Below are positions 16,351 to 22,768 of a stretch of 27,563 nucleotides of DNA, piece after piece. Every line of letters begins with the position of its first letter. Positions within the stretch are counted from its first letter, which is position 1. A model generated the notes under the pieces. It saw only the letters and a list, made by a program, of their open reading frames with translations, was not told where the DNA came from and did no database searches. Origin of the DNA: a virus; the IMG/VR virus record IMGVR_UViG_3300021197_000710, positions 1 through 27,563 of that record; one strand, given 5' to 3'. The translations under genes and the position numbers were made by a program.

Positions 16351-17046
16351 ATGGACTACATAGAACAATTAAGAAAGGAAGACAATAATGTATTAGTAGT
16401 AGGAGATCTTCACGCTCCGTTTGTTAGAGAAGGATATTTAGAACATTGTGAAAAGGTATACGACCTCTACAATTGCAATCAAGTTTTGTTTATCGGCGAT
16501 ATTATCGATAACCATTATAGTAGTTTTCATGACCCGGATCCCGATGGCTTTGGAGCTGGTGAAGAATTAGATAGAGCTATCGCAAGCATAAAACCTTGGC
16601 ATGAATTATTCCCAAAAGCTAAAGTATGTATTGGCAACCACGACGCCATAGTCTCAAGGAAAGCTTTCGCAAGTGGAGTATCGAAGAGATGGGTTAGAGA
16701 CTATCACGAAGTATTAGGTACTCCAGGCTGGGAATTCGCACAGCAACATATAATTGACGATGTGCTTTACGTACACGGAACTGGTAGCTCTGGTAAAGGA
16801 GCAACTAAACGAATAAGAGAATGGCAAGTATCAGTAGTGCAGGGACACATACACACGGAGGCGTACGTGGATTGGTATTGTAATAAGGACAAGAAACTAT
16901 TTGCCATGCAAGTAGGATGTGGCGTAGATGACCGTAGCTATGCCATGGCCTATGCTAAGAACTTCACAAAGAAGTATATTGTATCTTGTGGGGTGGTTAC
17001 ACAAAAGGGAACGCTTCCAATAGTAGTTCCAATGACCTTAGATTAG
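16351..17046 (+). CDS. calcineurin-like metallophosphoesterase
   Basis: 231 residues with the complete set of metal-binding blocks: GDLHAP (18-23), GDIIDNH (49-55), GNHD (95-98), VHG (141-143) and GHIH (165-168). These bind two metals and hydrolyse phosphoesters. Phage versions include protein phosphatases and nucleases or nucleotide phosphatases. The substrate cannot be told here. It starts 3 nt after the holin stop and is the last gene before the early control region, so it is likely transcribed late. Codon use is like its neighbours. Confidence 0.9.
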   Translation: MDYIEQLRKEDNNVLVVGDLHAPFVREGYLEHCEKVYDLYNCNQVLFIGDIIDNHYSSFHDPDPDGFGAGEELDRAIASIKPWHELFPKAKVCIGNHDAIVSRKAFASGVSKRWVRDYHEVLGTPGWEFAQQHIIDDVLYVHGTGSSGKGATKRIREWQVSVVQGHIHTEAYVDWYCNKDKKLFAMQVGCGVDDRSYAMAYAKNFTKKYIVSCGVVTQKGTLPIVVPMTLD

Positions 17047-17086
17047 CGCACTTGCACTAAGGAACTCTCCGAAACTCTCCGTCTGT

Positions 17087-17111
17087 AGCCTAAAATAGTT
17101 CTATTTTTAGG
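17087..17111 (+). terminator. AT-rich inverted repeat at the end of the late operon
   Basis: CCTAAAATAG (17089-17098) is followed after 2 nt by CTATTTTTAGG (17101-17111), an inverted repeat with one bulged T. It lies 40 nt after the last late gene. With little T-tract behind it, this could be a weak terminator or a protein-binding site. Its right arm is also the left edge of the duplicated control segment. Confidence 0.35.
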
Positions 17112-17257
17112 TTAAATTCACTAAATTGTATGTAACTTTTAACAGTAAGAGGTATGCTTTCTTATCAAGGGAATGTACTTTTATTGAAAATAATGTCAAA
17201 TTGTTTTAACAGTTTGGAGAAAGTATGTATATTAGCACTAACAATAACAACAAACAA
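17107..17257 (+). promoter_or_regulatory. early promoter/control region, copy A
   Basis: This shares a series of motifs with copy B at 18517-18677, exactly 1420 bases apart over the last ~110 positions. They are TTAACA-TAAGA, CTTATCAAGG (17161-17170), AATGTCAA, TTAACAG and TGTATATTAGCACTAACAAT. TATATTAG (17228-17235) is one base from the Bacteroidota -7 consensus TAnnTTTG. The leader after it is A/C-rich and ends directly at the ATG of the first early gene. Confidence 0.75.
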
Positions 17258-17259
17258 TT

Positions 17260-17463
17260 ATGACAACTTGCACAAACGGAACACCAAAAGAAGTTAGAAG
17301 ATACGAAATTATGATGGCAAAATATGTATGCAGCCTAAAGAGTGCCTTCACAGTTAAGATGTATGAGAGCAACAAATACATGAAACTTCAACAAGGATAT
17401 GAAGCTGTTTGCGAAAAGCATAACTACACACCGAATTATTCAATAGCAGACTTCTGCTCATAA
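17260..17463 (+). CDS. first early gene, 67-residue unknown protein
   Basis: The product starts MTTCTNGTPKEVRRYEIM and contains a run of charged helix (LKSAFTVKMYESNKYMKLQQGYEAVCEK) with four Cys that are not arranged as a zinc finger. No family recognised. The ATG lies about 25 nt downstream of the -7-like element with an AACAAACAATT leader. First genes behind an early promoter in phages often encode host-takeover or anti-defence proteins. That is a positional inference only. Confidence 0.7.
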   Translation: MTTCTNGTPKEVRRYEIMMAKYVCSLKSAFTVKMYESNKYMKLQQGYEAVCEKHNYTPNYSIADFCS

Positions 17464-17496
17464 CAAACAAACATTAACAATAACAAACAAACATTA
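17461..17496 (+). repeat. tandem leader repeat (two 16-nt copies)
   Basis: TAACAAACAAACATTA occurs at 17461-17476 and again at 17481-17496, giving a 20-nt period. The second copy ends in the A of the next gene's ATG. Similar unstructured A/C-rich leaders precede other early genes. It probably serves translation initiation without a Shine-Dalgarno sequence. Confidence 0.6.
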
Positions 17497-17864
17497 TGGA
17501 AACTATCCACTTTACTAGGAACTACAAGCCGACACAAGCTGAAACACTAATTAGAACAAAATTAGCATTACTAGGATTTGACTTCACTAAGCGATACTGG
17601 TACGACGAAGAGAAAAAGTCGTATGTTGCATCACAAGAATTTGAGATCGACCCAAAAACATTAGGACAATTTGGACCTGCTATAAAATCAATGGGAGCTA
17701 AGGTTACTTGCTCATTCATAAAAGCTGAGGATGCTCAAGAAGATAGAGTTTATCTAAACGTAATAATTATTCGCTATGACTATAAACACCCTAATGGATC
17801 TAATGGTTACACTGTGACACTTGTGTCTAAAGATGGAGTAGAGTGGATAGATAGAAGCTTCTAA
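17496..17864 (+). CDS. 122-residue early protein of unknown function
   Basis: A compact alpha/beta pattern is visible: a helix (TQAETLIRTKLALLGFDF), a strand with aromatic residues (KRYWYDEEKKSYVASQEFEI), another helix (KTLGQFGPAIKSMG) and beta strands (AKVTCSFI, RVYLNVIIIRYDY, GYTVTLVSKDGVEWI). No catalytic or metal motif and no recognised family. It follows the tandem A/C-rich leader. The layout would suit a small protein-binding inhibitor of the anti-defence type, but nothing proves that. Confidence 0.7.
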   Translation: METIHFTRNYKPTQAETLIRTKLALLGFDFTKRYWYDEEKKSYVASQEFEIDPKTLGQFGPAIKSMGAKVTCSFIKAEDAQEDRVYLNVIIIRYDYKHPNGSNGYTVTLVSKDGVEWIDRSF

Positions 17865-17876
17865 AGATCTAAAACC

Positions 17877-17956
17877 CAGGGTGAACCTGAGGCTAATGAC
17901 CTCGCACTCTGTAACCCCTACCGCCCCACGCTGAAATAAACGTGGGGGTTTGGTGG
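17877..17956 (+). ncRNA. candidate structured RNA element (two adjacent hairpins)
   Basis: Hairpin 1: CAGGGTG (17877-17883) pairs with CACTCTG (17905-17911), enclosing GAGG/CCTC (17889-17892 with 17900-17903). Hairpin 2: CTACC plus CCCCACG (17918-17930) pairs with CGTGGGG plus GGTGG (17941-17956), with a 10-nt loop and an asymmetric internal loop. The GC content is well above the surroundings. The element lies in the 128-nt gap before the gene at 17993. It could be a leader element, a small RNA or a terminator without a clear T-tract (only GTTT). Confidence 0.55.
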
Positions 17957-17992
17957 TATAAAACAAACATCAATAAAACTAAAACAACACAA

Positions 17993-18418
17993 ATGAAAAA
18001 GCACCAGGTAGTATTGCAAAGAGCTATAGGAGAAATCCTTGGCAAATTAGAAAAAGAAGATCGAGACTTCTTAGAAGAATACATGGACATGTTAGAACAA
18101 TACACTTTTAAGTATGAGTCTGACACTCCAGTGAAAACGTCAAGAGTGGAATACTCAACGACTAAACCAACTCAAGATAGTTCTTGGACTAAACTTATCA
18201 CAGACGAATTCAAAGGTAAAAAGAAACCATTGAAAAGCAAGTCTTTCAACGAAGACCAAATCAACTTAGCGATATTTGATATTGTTGAAGATACTAAGGT
18301 TGATACAATCTTGATAACTCAACCTCTAGACCTTAAAGATCTTAGTAGAGACACATACATGAAGTTACGTAATGTGGCTTTGATAGGGTTGCACAACAAG
18401 AAGAAACAATACCGTTAG
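17993..18418 (+). CDS. 141-residue early protein of unknown function
   Basis: The ATG at 17993 is preferred; an upstream in-frame ATG (17942) would begin inside the hairpin. N-terminal helix KKHQVVLQRAIGEILGKLEKEDRDFLEEYMDMLEQ looks like a short coiled coil. A disordered Thr/Ser/Lys middle follows, then a predicted alpha/beta C-terminus (DQINLAIFDIVEDTKVDTILITQPLDL, SRDTYMKLRNVALIGLHNKKK). No family recognised. It closes the first early block and is followed by a long hairpin. Expression may depend on the structured RNA before it. Confidence 0.7.
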   Translation: MKKHQVVLQRAIGEILGKLEKEDRDFLEEYMDMLEQYTFKYESDTPVKTSRVEYSTTKPTQDSSWTKLITDEFKGKKKPLKSKSFNEDQINLAIFDIVEDTKVDTILITQPLDLKDLSRDTYMKLRNVALIGLHNKKKQYR

Positions 18419-18430
18419 TACGTGTTTGTT

Positions 18431-18494
18431 AGCCTAGGAGAGGGTAGTACACTAGCGGTAGTTTTCATAGACTATCCTCTCCATATAGGCTTTT
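18431..18494 (+). terminator. long hairpin ending the first early block
   Basis: AGCCTA (18431-18436) pairs with TAGGCT (18486-18491), and AGAGGGTAGT (18439-18448) pairs with ACTATCCTCT (18471-18480) with one G-T pair. This leaves a 22-nt loop, and TTTT follows. It lies 12 nt after the stop at 18418. Most simply it is an intrinsic terminator separating two early operons; the large loop is unusual. Confidence 0.65.
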
Positions 18495-18516
18495 CTCTCC
18501 GAATTAACACTTATTC

Positions 18517-18677
18517 TTAGGTTAGATCTAGTAGAATAGCACTAAAAAATAGCAATTCTTAACACTAAGAAAGACTAATCCTTATCAAGGAAACACAAAA
18601 AAACTAAAATAAATGTCAATTATTGTTAACAGAGTCAATTATACTTGTATATTAGCACTAACAATAACAACAAACAC
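18517..18677 (+). promoter_or_regulatory. early promoter/control region, copy B
   Basis: This is the diverged second copy of the segment at 17107-17257, aligned without gaps from about 18561 onward and carrying one 10-nt indel upstream. It contains two palindromes, TTCTTA-acac-TAAGAA (18557-18572) and CCTTATCAAGG (18580-18590), and the -7-like TATATTAG (18648-18655). It precedes the replication operon. The palindromes look like operators for a shared regulator or initiator. Confidence 0.75.
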
Positions 18678-18697
18678 TAACCTAACAAACAGAAATT

Positions 18698-18829
18698 ATG
18701 GAATTTAGAGACGTGTTATCAAATACAATTTGGGATTTAAACTATAAAGATCTTACCATTGTACAACAACAGAAAGTTTGTAGTATCATATTAAAGACAA
18801 GACAATGGAAGAACAAGAATCATTCTTAG
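18698..18829 (+). CDS. 43-residue early protein
   Basis: This small protein (EFRDVLSNTIWDLNYKDLT then VQQQKVCSIILKTRQWKNKN) opens the replication operon about 40 nt after the -7-like element, with an ACAAACAGAAATT leader. It is predicted mainly helical and basic at the end. Its 3' end overlaps the next small frame by 25 nt. No family recognised. Its position as first frame after a promoter with the usual leader is the main support. Confidence 0.6.
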   Translation: MEFRDVLSNTIWDLNYKDLTIVQQQKVCSIILKTRQWKNKNHS

Positions 18830-18930
18830 AAATGGCCTTAGGAACATTAGTAGTATTCTTTCCTTTTTGGTTAGTATTTACTTATAGCGGTCATAGCACA
18901 ATCAATTATTTTATTAAACTATTAAACTAG
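18805..18930 (+). CDS. 41-residue membrane peptide
   Basis: An acidic start (EEQESFLEMALG) precedes a hydrophobic helix rich in Phe/Trp (TLVVFFPFWLVFTYS) and a short tail ending in NYFIKLLN. One transmembrane helix is likely. It overlaps the 43-residue protein in another frame and ends 6 nt before the SSB-like gene. Small membrane peptides recur in the early operon (also at 20704 and 21419). Function unknown. Confidence 0.5.
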   Translation: MEEQESFLEMALGTLVVFFPFWLVFTYSGHSTINYFIKLLN

Positions 18931-18936
18931 AACAAC

Positions 18937-19407
18937 ATGGCAATTAAAGAAAGCAAAGTAACAAGCGCAAAGTTTGTTACTCAAAAAGAATTAAAGTTCG
19001 GAACGTTTTACGAGCACGAAGTTGAATTTGAAAACGGAGACAAAGGATTCTATTTGTCAAAGACACAAGACCAAGCTAAGTTCGTTGTTGGAGAAACTGC
19101 AACCTTCGAACATACTCCTCATGACAAATGGCCTAAAGTTAAGCCGGTAGACCCGAACTTTGTGAATTCACTACATGTAGAAAACACTAGCTCTAATGGA
19201 TTTAATGCTCCGGCTAACGTATCTTATCAGAATAATAACAAAGATGAGCTTATATGCCGCCAAAACGCGTTAACGTCTGCTGTTAGATCTTTAGGTGAAG
19301 GGTGTACTACACAAGAATATATTGAAAGAGCCGAACAGTTCAAGCAATATACTTTTAATGGAGTGACACAAGCTAAAGAAGAAAAGCCTACTGGTTTACC
19401 GTTCTAA
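18937..19407 (+). CDS. putative single-stranded DNA-binding protein
   Basis: 156 residues. The first ~70 residues are a predicted five-strand beta region (KVTSAKFVTQKELKFGTFYEHEVEFENGDKGFYLSKTQ) that could form an OB fold. A flexible Asn/Ser linker follows, then a helical part (ELICRQNALTSAVRSLGEG). The chain ends EEKPTGLPF, recalling the acidic-to-PF tip that SSBs use to recruit partners. It is the first larger gene of the replication operon. Length suits an SSB. The call is inferred from fold pattern, tail and context; no SSB signature is strong enough to be certain. Confidence 0.55.
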   Translation: MAIKESKVTSAKFVTQKELKFGTFYEHEVEFENGDKGFYLSKTQDQAKFVVGETATFEHTPHDKWPKVKPVDPNFVNSLHVENTSSNGFNAPANVSYQNNNKDELICRQNALTSAVRSLGEGCTTQEYIERAEQFKQYTFNGVTQAKEEKPTGLPF

Positions 19408-19655
19408 TGGAAACGAAAGATACAACTATATACAAATGGATGCTAGTCTTTAAGAGACCTCAGATGAATATAGAAAAGAAATACGTAAAAAGCTTTAAGT
19501 TATGGGATAACGACTTAGTGTTTGGTTCTGACAACGTTACTTTCACAGGAACAAATGATGATTGCGGAAAGATGTATGACTATTTCTTAGAACAAGGGAT
19601 ATGTATTAGAGACGACTATAACCTAGGGGAGTTTGATCCTCTCAAAGACTTTTAA
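19407..19655 (+). CDS. 82-residue unknown protein of the replication operon
   Basis: Start overlaps the previous stop (TAATG). The chain is beta-rich with an opening strand (TIYKWMLVFKRP), a Lys/Phe-rich middle (KKYVKSFKLWDNDLVFGSDNVTF) and an acidic C-terminus (GKMYDYFLEQGICIRDDYNLGEFDPLKDF). No recognised family or motif. Coupling to the SSB-like gene and the 1-nt gap before the DnaA-like gene suggest it takes part in, or is co-regulated with, replication. Confidence 0.65.
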   Translation: METKDTTIYKWMLVFKRPQMNIEKKYVKSFKLWDNDLVFGSDNVTFTGTNDDCGKMYDYFLEQGICIRDDYNLGEFDPLKDF

Positions 19656-19656
19656 T

Positions 19657-20082
19657 ATGAAACTAGATGAACTATTAGTAGAGACTAAAAAGAGAAATAT
19701 GGATAATGTGGTGAACGCTGTTTGCTATCATACCAAAACCTCTAAAACACGGGTGCTTTCGAAATCACGTGAAAGACATTATGTTGATTGTAGGAGATTG
19801 ATATTTACTTTGATACGTGAGATCTATAACTACCCACTTTTAACTATAGGTAGACACTTTAAGAAGAATCATGCTACGATTATTCACCAACTAAAAGTAC
19901 ACAAGCAATTGTGTGGATATAGCAACGAATATAGCAAGAGCTACCACATAATAAAGAACTTACTTATTGTTGACCAAGATTCTTTCACGGTATCTAAGAT
20001 CTTAGTCGAAGAAAGAGAATACTACCAAAAGATGTTGAACAGTGTAAACGACCAAATACTCGCGAACAATGAAGAGGATTAA
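19657..20082 (+). CDS. DnaA domain IV-like DNA-binding protein
   Basis: 141 residues from the ATG at 19657 (an in-frame ATG at 19633 overlaps the previous gene). Residues about 33-90 follow the DnaA C-terminal (domain IV) pattern: SKSRERHYVDCRRLIFTLIRE, then 'YPLLTIGRHFKKNHATIIHQLK', where NHATIIH matches the RDHTTVxHA signature of host DnaA. The AAA+ domain is absent. The rest is helical and charged. It could bind DnaA-box-like sites in the control regions and steer host replication proteins, or act as a regulator. Overlap with the next initiator-like gene by 14 nt supports a replication role. Confidence 0.82.
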   Translation: MKLDELLVETKKRNMDNVVNAVCYHTKTSKTRVLSKSRERHYVDCRRLIFTLIREIYNYPLLTIGRHFKKNHATIIHQLKVHKQLCGYSNEYSKSYHIIKNLLIVDQDSFTVSKILVEEREYYQKMLNSVNDQILANNEED

Positions 20083-20707
20083 AGTAGTTAAGGACAAAAA
20101 TTACACAACAATTTGTAATGAGTTTGTGTTTAATCCTAAACTATCTTTGAAGTCTAAAGGATTATTGTGTCACTTGTTAGCCGTTCCGAATGATTGGAAG
20201 CTATATGTTGAAGAGGTAACTAAATGGCACAAAGATGGCAAGTCAAGTATTTACTCAGCTTTCAAAGAGTTAATGGCAAATGGTTATTTAGAAAGGGAAG
20301 TTATTAGAGAGAAAGGTAAGATAGTGGAGTGGGAGTATATCGTTTACGAAAAGCCACTTATGCAAAAGCTAGATGTAGAAAAGCTAGATGTAAAAAAAGA
20401 AGCACTACTAAGTACTAATGATACTAAAGACTTATATAAATTAAAGGTTATATATAAGGACAACTTTGAAAACGATTCTAAATTGATAGCAGAAGAATTA
20501 GGATTCCAAGATCTAACTAATTTTATAGACTACTGGACAGAGAAAAGTCCTAATGCAAAAAGATGTAGATGGGAGAAGCAAACATCTTTTGATATTAAGA
20601 GAAGAATGCAAAGATGGATGAAGACAAATAAGAATACTAAAACGAAAGTGCAATCGAGTTTAGATACTTGGCAAGAAGCACGTAACTTAATAAACAAAAA
20701 CCAATGA
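20069..20707 (+). CDS. winged-helix replication initiator-like protein
   Basis: 212 residues. The N-terminal ~100 residues have the HTH_36-type pattern 'FVFNPKLSLKSKGLLCHLLAVPNDWKLYVEEVTKWHKDGKSSIYSAFKELMANGYLER', which binds DNA at phage origins. A linker rich in Lys/Asp follows, then a C-terminal helical domain (FENDSKLIAEELGFQDLTNFIDYWTEKS, SFDIKRRMQRWMKTN) like those that meet the helicase or its loader. No primase or helicase motif. With the DnaA-like gene it probably forms the initiation module. The stop overlaps the next ATG. Confidence 0.82.
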   Translation: MKRIKVVKDKNYTTICNEFVFNPKLSLKSKGLLCHLLAVPNDWKLYVEEVTKWHKDGKSSIYSAFKELMANGYLEREVIREKGKIVEWEYIVYEKPLMQKLDVEKLDVKKEALLSTNDTKDLYKLKVIYKDNFENDSKLIAEELGFQDLTNFIDYWTEKSPNAKRCRWEKQTSFDIKRRMQRWMKTNKNTKTKVQSSLDTWQEARNLINKNQ

Positions 20708-20868
20708 GCAAAGCACTAATTATTTTTTTGGCAATCGTTACTGTAAGTCTAATAGGAATATCCCTGGTTTTATGGGATATAATATCTGACTACAAACAAG
20801 ACACAAAAGAATTAGAAAAATGGAGAAAAGATTTTAGAGATAAGTACCACTATGAAAAACAAGACTGA
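20704..20868 (+). CDS. 54-residue single-span membrane protein
   Basis: One N-terminal transmembrane helix (LIIFLAIVTVSLIGISLVLW) is followed by a charged helix (DTKELEKWRKDFRDKYHYEKQD) that would face one side of the membrane. The ATG overlaps the previous TGA (ATGA) and the 3' end overlaps the next frame by 17 nt. No family recognised. It may anchor replication or block superinfection; topology is all that is visible. Confidence 0.6.
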   Translation: MSKALIIFLAIVTVSLIGISLVLWDIISDYKQDTKELEKWRKDFRDKYHYEKQD

Positions 20869-21031
20869 TAGAGCATCAAACATTGAAATTGTTTATGCTA
20901 TTAAAAAAGAAGTTGAAACAATGGAGGATTTGATTGAGCAAGCTAAAAAAATTCAAGAGCTGATAGAATATAAAAACCAACTCATTGAAGAAATTTGTGA
21001 TGAAATAGCAAAACAAAATGGACAAGACTAA
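20852..21031 (+). CDS. 59-residue coiled-coil protein
   Basis: Predicted entirely helical, with heptad-like hydrophobics (IEIVYAIKKEVETMEDLIEQ, KIQELIEYKNQLIEEICDEI) and acidic overall charge. It overlaps its neighbours on both sides (17 nt and 14 nt), as most genes of this operon do. No recognised family. It could be a partner or inhibitor of the adjacent replication proteins. Confidence 0.6.
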   Translation: MKNKTDRASNIEIVYAIKKEVETMEDLIEQAKKIQELIEYKNQLIEEICDEIAKQNGQD

Positions 21032-21416
21032 GCAAATTTGGTATCGATATTCAAATGATATTGAGAACCTAAAAGTTGATTGCGTTGATGTATTAAGCAA
21101 ATGTTATTTAATGCTAGGACAGAAACCAGATGTGCAACAAGTCGTACTTATGTCACAACTTTTACTTTCAGACTTAGCTAACTATTATGGCTCGATGACA
21201 ATTGATGAAGCAAGATTTGCAATTGAGAAAGGTATAAGAGAAGGAGAAGATACGAGTTGCTTTATTAATGTAAGATCTTGGAACTTATGGATAAAAACAC
21301 ACAAGAAATCTGAGCAACTAAAGAGACAACAGAGGGTTATAACAGACTATGAAAAAGATAAGAAGAATCAGAAACTAATAGGTGCAACTATTAACAAAGC
21401 AAAAAAATTAAAGTAG
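21018..21416 (+). CDS. 132-residue helical protein of the replication operon
   Basis: The conserved-looking core is 'PDVQQVVLMSQLLLSDLANYYGSMTIDEARFAIEKGIREGEDTSCFINVRSWNLWIK', with the 'T.dEa..Ai..GirG..g..f.nvrs...W.K' layout I have seen in unnamed Bacteroidota phage proteins, some adjacent to replication initiators. A basic helix follows (KKSEQLKRQQRVITDYEKDKKN). No P-loop, so it is not a DnaC-type ATPase; a helicase-loading adaptor is possible by context. I do not recognise a named family. Confidence 0.68.
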   Translation: MDKTKQIWYRYSNDIENLKVDCVDVLSKCYLMLGQKPDVQQVVLMSQLLLSDLANYYGSMTIDEARFAIEKGIREGEDTSCFINVRSWNLWIKTHKKSEQLKRQQRVITDYEKDKKNQKLIGATINKAKKLK

Positions 21417-21418
21417 AT

Positions 21419-21535
21419 ATGGAAATAATAATACAAATAGTTCTTATTCTAGGAATATCATACACTGGATTGACACTTTATTTTCAACATAGGTGGGATA
21501 AGAAACACAAAGAATTCAAAAATAAATTGAAATGA
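21419..21535 (+). CDS. 38-residue membrane peptide
   Basis: A hydrophobic helix (IIIQIVLILGISYTGLTLYF) then a basic tail (QHRWDKKHKEFKNKLK). The leader AAGTAGATATG repeats the one used by the PLP gene at 23832, and the stop overlaps the next ATG by 4 nt (ATGA). Function unknown. Its coupled position between two conserved genes is the main support for it being real. Confidence 0.55.
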   Translation: MEIIIQIVLILGISYTGLTLYFQHRWDKKHKEFKNKLK

Positions 21536-21858
21536 ATATATTAGAAAAAGCAAACGAGATCATAAACGATAGAAAAGAAGAGAAGGAGAGAATGTACGGT
21601 CCTTTCGAATCAGGTATGGATCGAGCAGCACAAATAGCCAAAGGAATGACTGGTAAAGACTTCACCGCTGAGGATGTATACGCATGTATGGTTGCGCTTA
21701 AACTATCACGACATAGTTATCACTACAAAGAAGATAATTTATTAGACGCGGTAGCTTACATTGGATCACTTAATAACTATATAAACAATAAAGGAAATGG
21801 AAAAGAAGAAACTAGGAATTGTGGGTGTGCTGAGCAATCCTGCAAAAAGAGACACTAG
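21532..21858 (+). CDS. DUF6378-like phage protein
   Basis: 108 residues. The arrangement 'EKANEIINDRKEEKERMYGPFESGMDRAAQIAKGMTGKDFTAEDVYACMVALKLSRHSYHYKEDNLLDAVAYIG' matches the DUF6378 pattern as I recall it: an 'R...YG' turn, a helical middle and a 'lKl.R......DN..Da.aYi' ending. This family often lies near phage nucleotide-metabolism genes and has an all-helical MazG-like look. It overlaps the next gene by 62 nt in another frame, the longest overlap here. The Cys-rich tail (CGCAEQSCKK) comes from this overlap and may be dispensable. Confidence 0.7.
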   Translation: MNILEKANEIINDRKEEKERMYGPFESGMDRAAQIAKGMTGKDFTAEDVYACMVALKLSRHSYHYKEDNLLDAVAYIGSLNNYINNKGNGKEETRNCGCAEQSCKKRH

Positions 21859-22768
21859 TCACAACGGAGGTTGGACTTATGTACTAAAAGCAATTACTGA
21901 ACATTGGGGCAGAGATGTTTCGGTAATGACAGAAAAAGATGATTGGAATAACTGCGATGAGTTATTGTTGAATGAAGGAGTTAATTACAAGGAAGGAGTT
22001 TATAATTTATTCGGAGGAGTTAATGAATCGCTACTAACAAGACTTGCTAAGCTTAACGAATTCAAAGGAGAGATATTCTGCTTAGGAGAACACATTGACT
22101 ACGTAGATCTTTGTGAAAAGAGAGACATAGACTTTAAGTTCACTAAAGAGATAACTTATTTAGATCCGAAATACCTAGGAAACAAATTGGTGTATGGAGA
22201 TTCTCATTCCATTTCAGTATTTAAACCAGGATTAGCAATTAGCAGAAACGACGGAGCAACACTTCATGGAATGCTAGAAACAGGACTGAGAAAACTAATC
22301 CCATCAGGACTCAAAGAATTAACTTTCTACGCTGGTAACATTGATGTAAGACATCACTTGTGTAGATATTGGACAGAAGGCACGTCGTCTGAATTCATAA
22401 AACCAATGATAGATAAACTAGAACAACAGTTGTTAGATCTAGAAATCGATCAAATCAACCTAGTATGTCTATTACCAATAGAGAACGAAAGCAGAAAGAT
22501 ACCAGGAACAGGAATGTACAAAGGAACACCGTACTATGGATCGTTCGCTAAAAGATCAGAACTAGTGAGTGCATTCAACTCAATGATTTTCCACATTTGT
22601 TACAAGAACAATTGGACACCACTATCTTGGCCTTGTGGATTTAAGAATAACGAAGGAGAGCTTAGATTTGAAGTAATGGAAGCGAGGCAATCTGTACACT
22701 TAGCTCCTAAGAGTTATATGTTCGCAGACGAATTACTATTTAGAAAACAACTTAACCTCTTCGAATAA
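21797..22768 (+). CDS. SGNH/GDSL hydrolase-like protein with Rossmann-like N-terminus
   Basis: 323 residues. The N-terminal ~115 residues (KLGIVGVLSNPAKRDTSHNGG, CDELLLNEGVNYKEGVYNLFGG) look like an alpha/beta sugar- or nucleotide-binding domain. From about 132 the SGNH blocks follow: GDSHS (134-138), a Gly in the 'DGATLHGM' turn, GNIDVRHH (180-187, the GxND block) and His301 in SVHLAP (the DxxH block, with the Asp replaced). Such enzymes hydrolyse or transfer acyl or phosphate esters. The start of MEKKK at 21797 is the only good ATG. It ends on the start of the next gene (TAATG). Inside a base-modification-like operon it may trim or transfer a group on the modified base; this is inference. 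Confidence 0.6.
   Translation: MEKKKLGIVGVLSNPAKRDTSHNGGWTYVLKAITEHWGRDVSVMTEKDDWNNCDELLLNEGVNYKEGVYNLFGGVNESLLTRLAKLNEFKGEIFCLGEHIDYVDLCEKRDIDFKFTKEITYLDPKYLGNKLVYGDSHSISVFKPGLAISRNDGATLHGMLETGLRKLIPSGLKELTFYAGNIDVRHHLCRYWTEGTSSEFIKPMIDKLEQQLLDLEIDQINLVCLLPIENESRKIPGTGMYKGTPYYGSFAKRSELVSAFNSMIFHICYKNNWTPLSWPCGFKNNEGELRFEVMEARQSVHLAPKSYMFADELLFRKQLNLFE

Noticed and set aside
17161-17170. CTTATCAAGG as a classical DnaA box
   Set aside because: Only the TTATC part matches the TTATCCACA consensus, and similar strings occur in coding sequence, so I keep it as a possible operator only.
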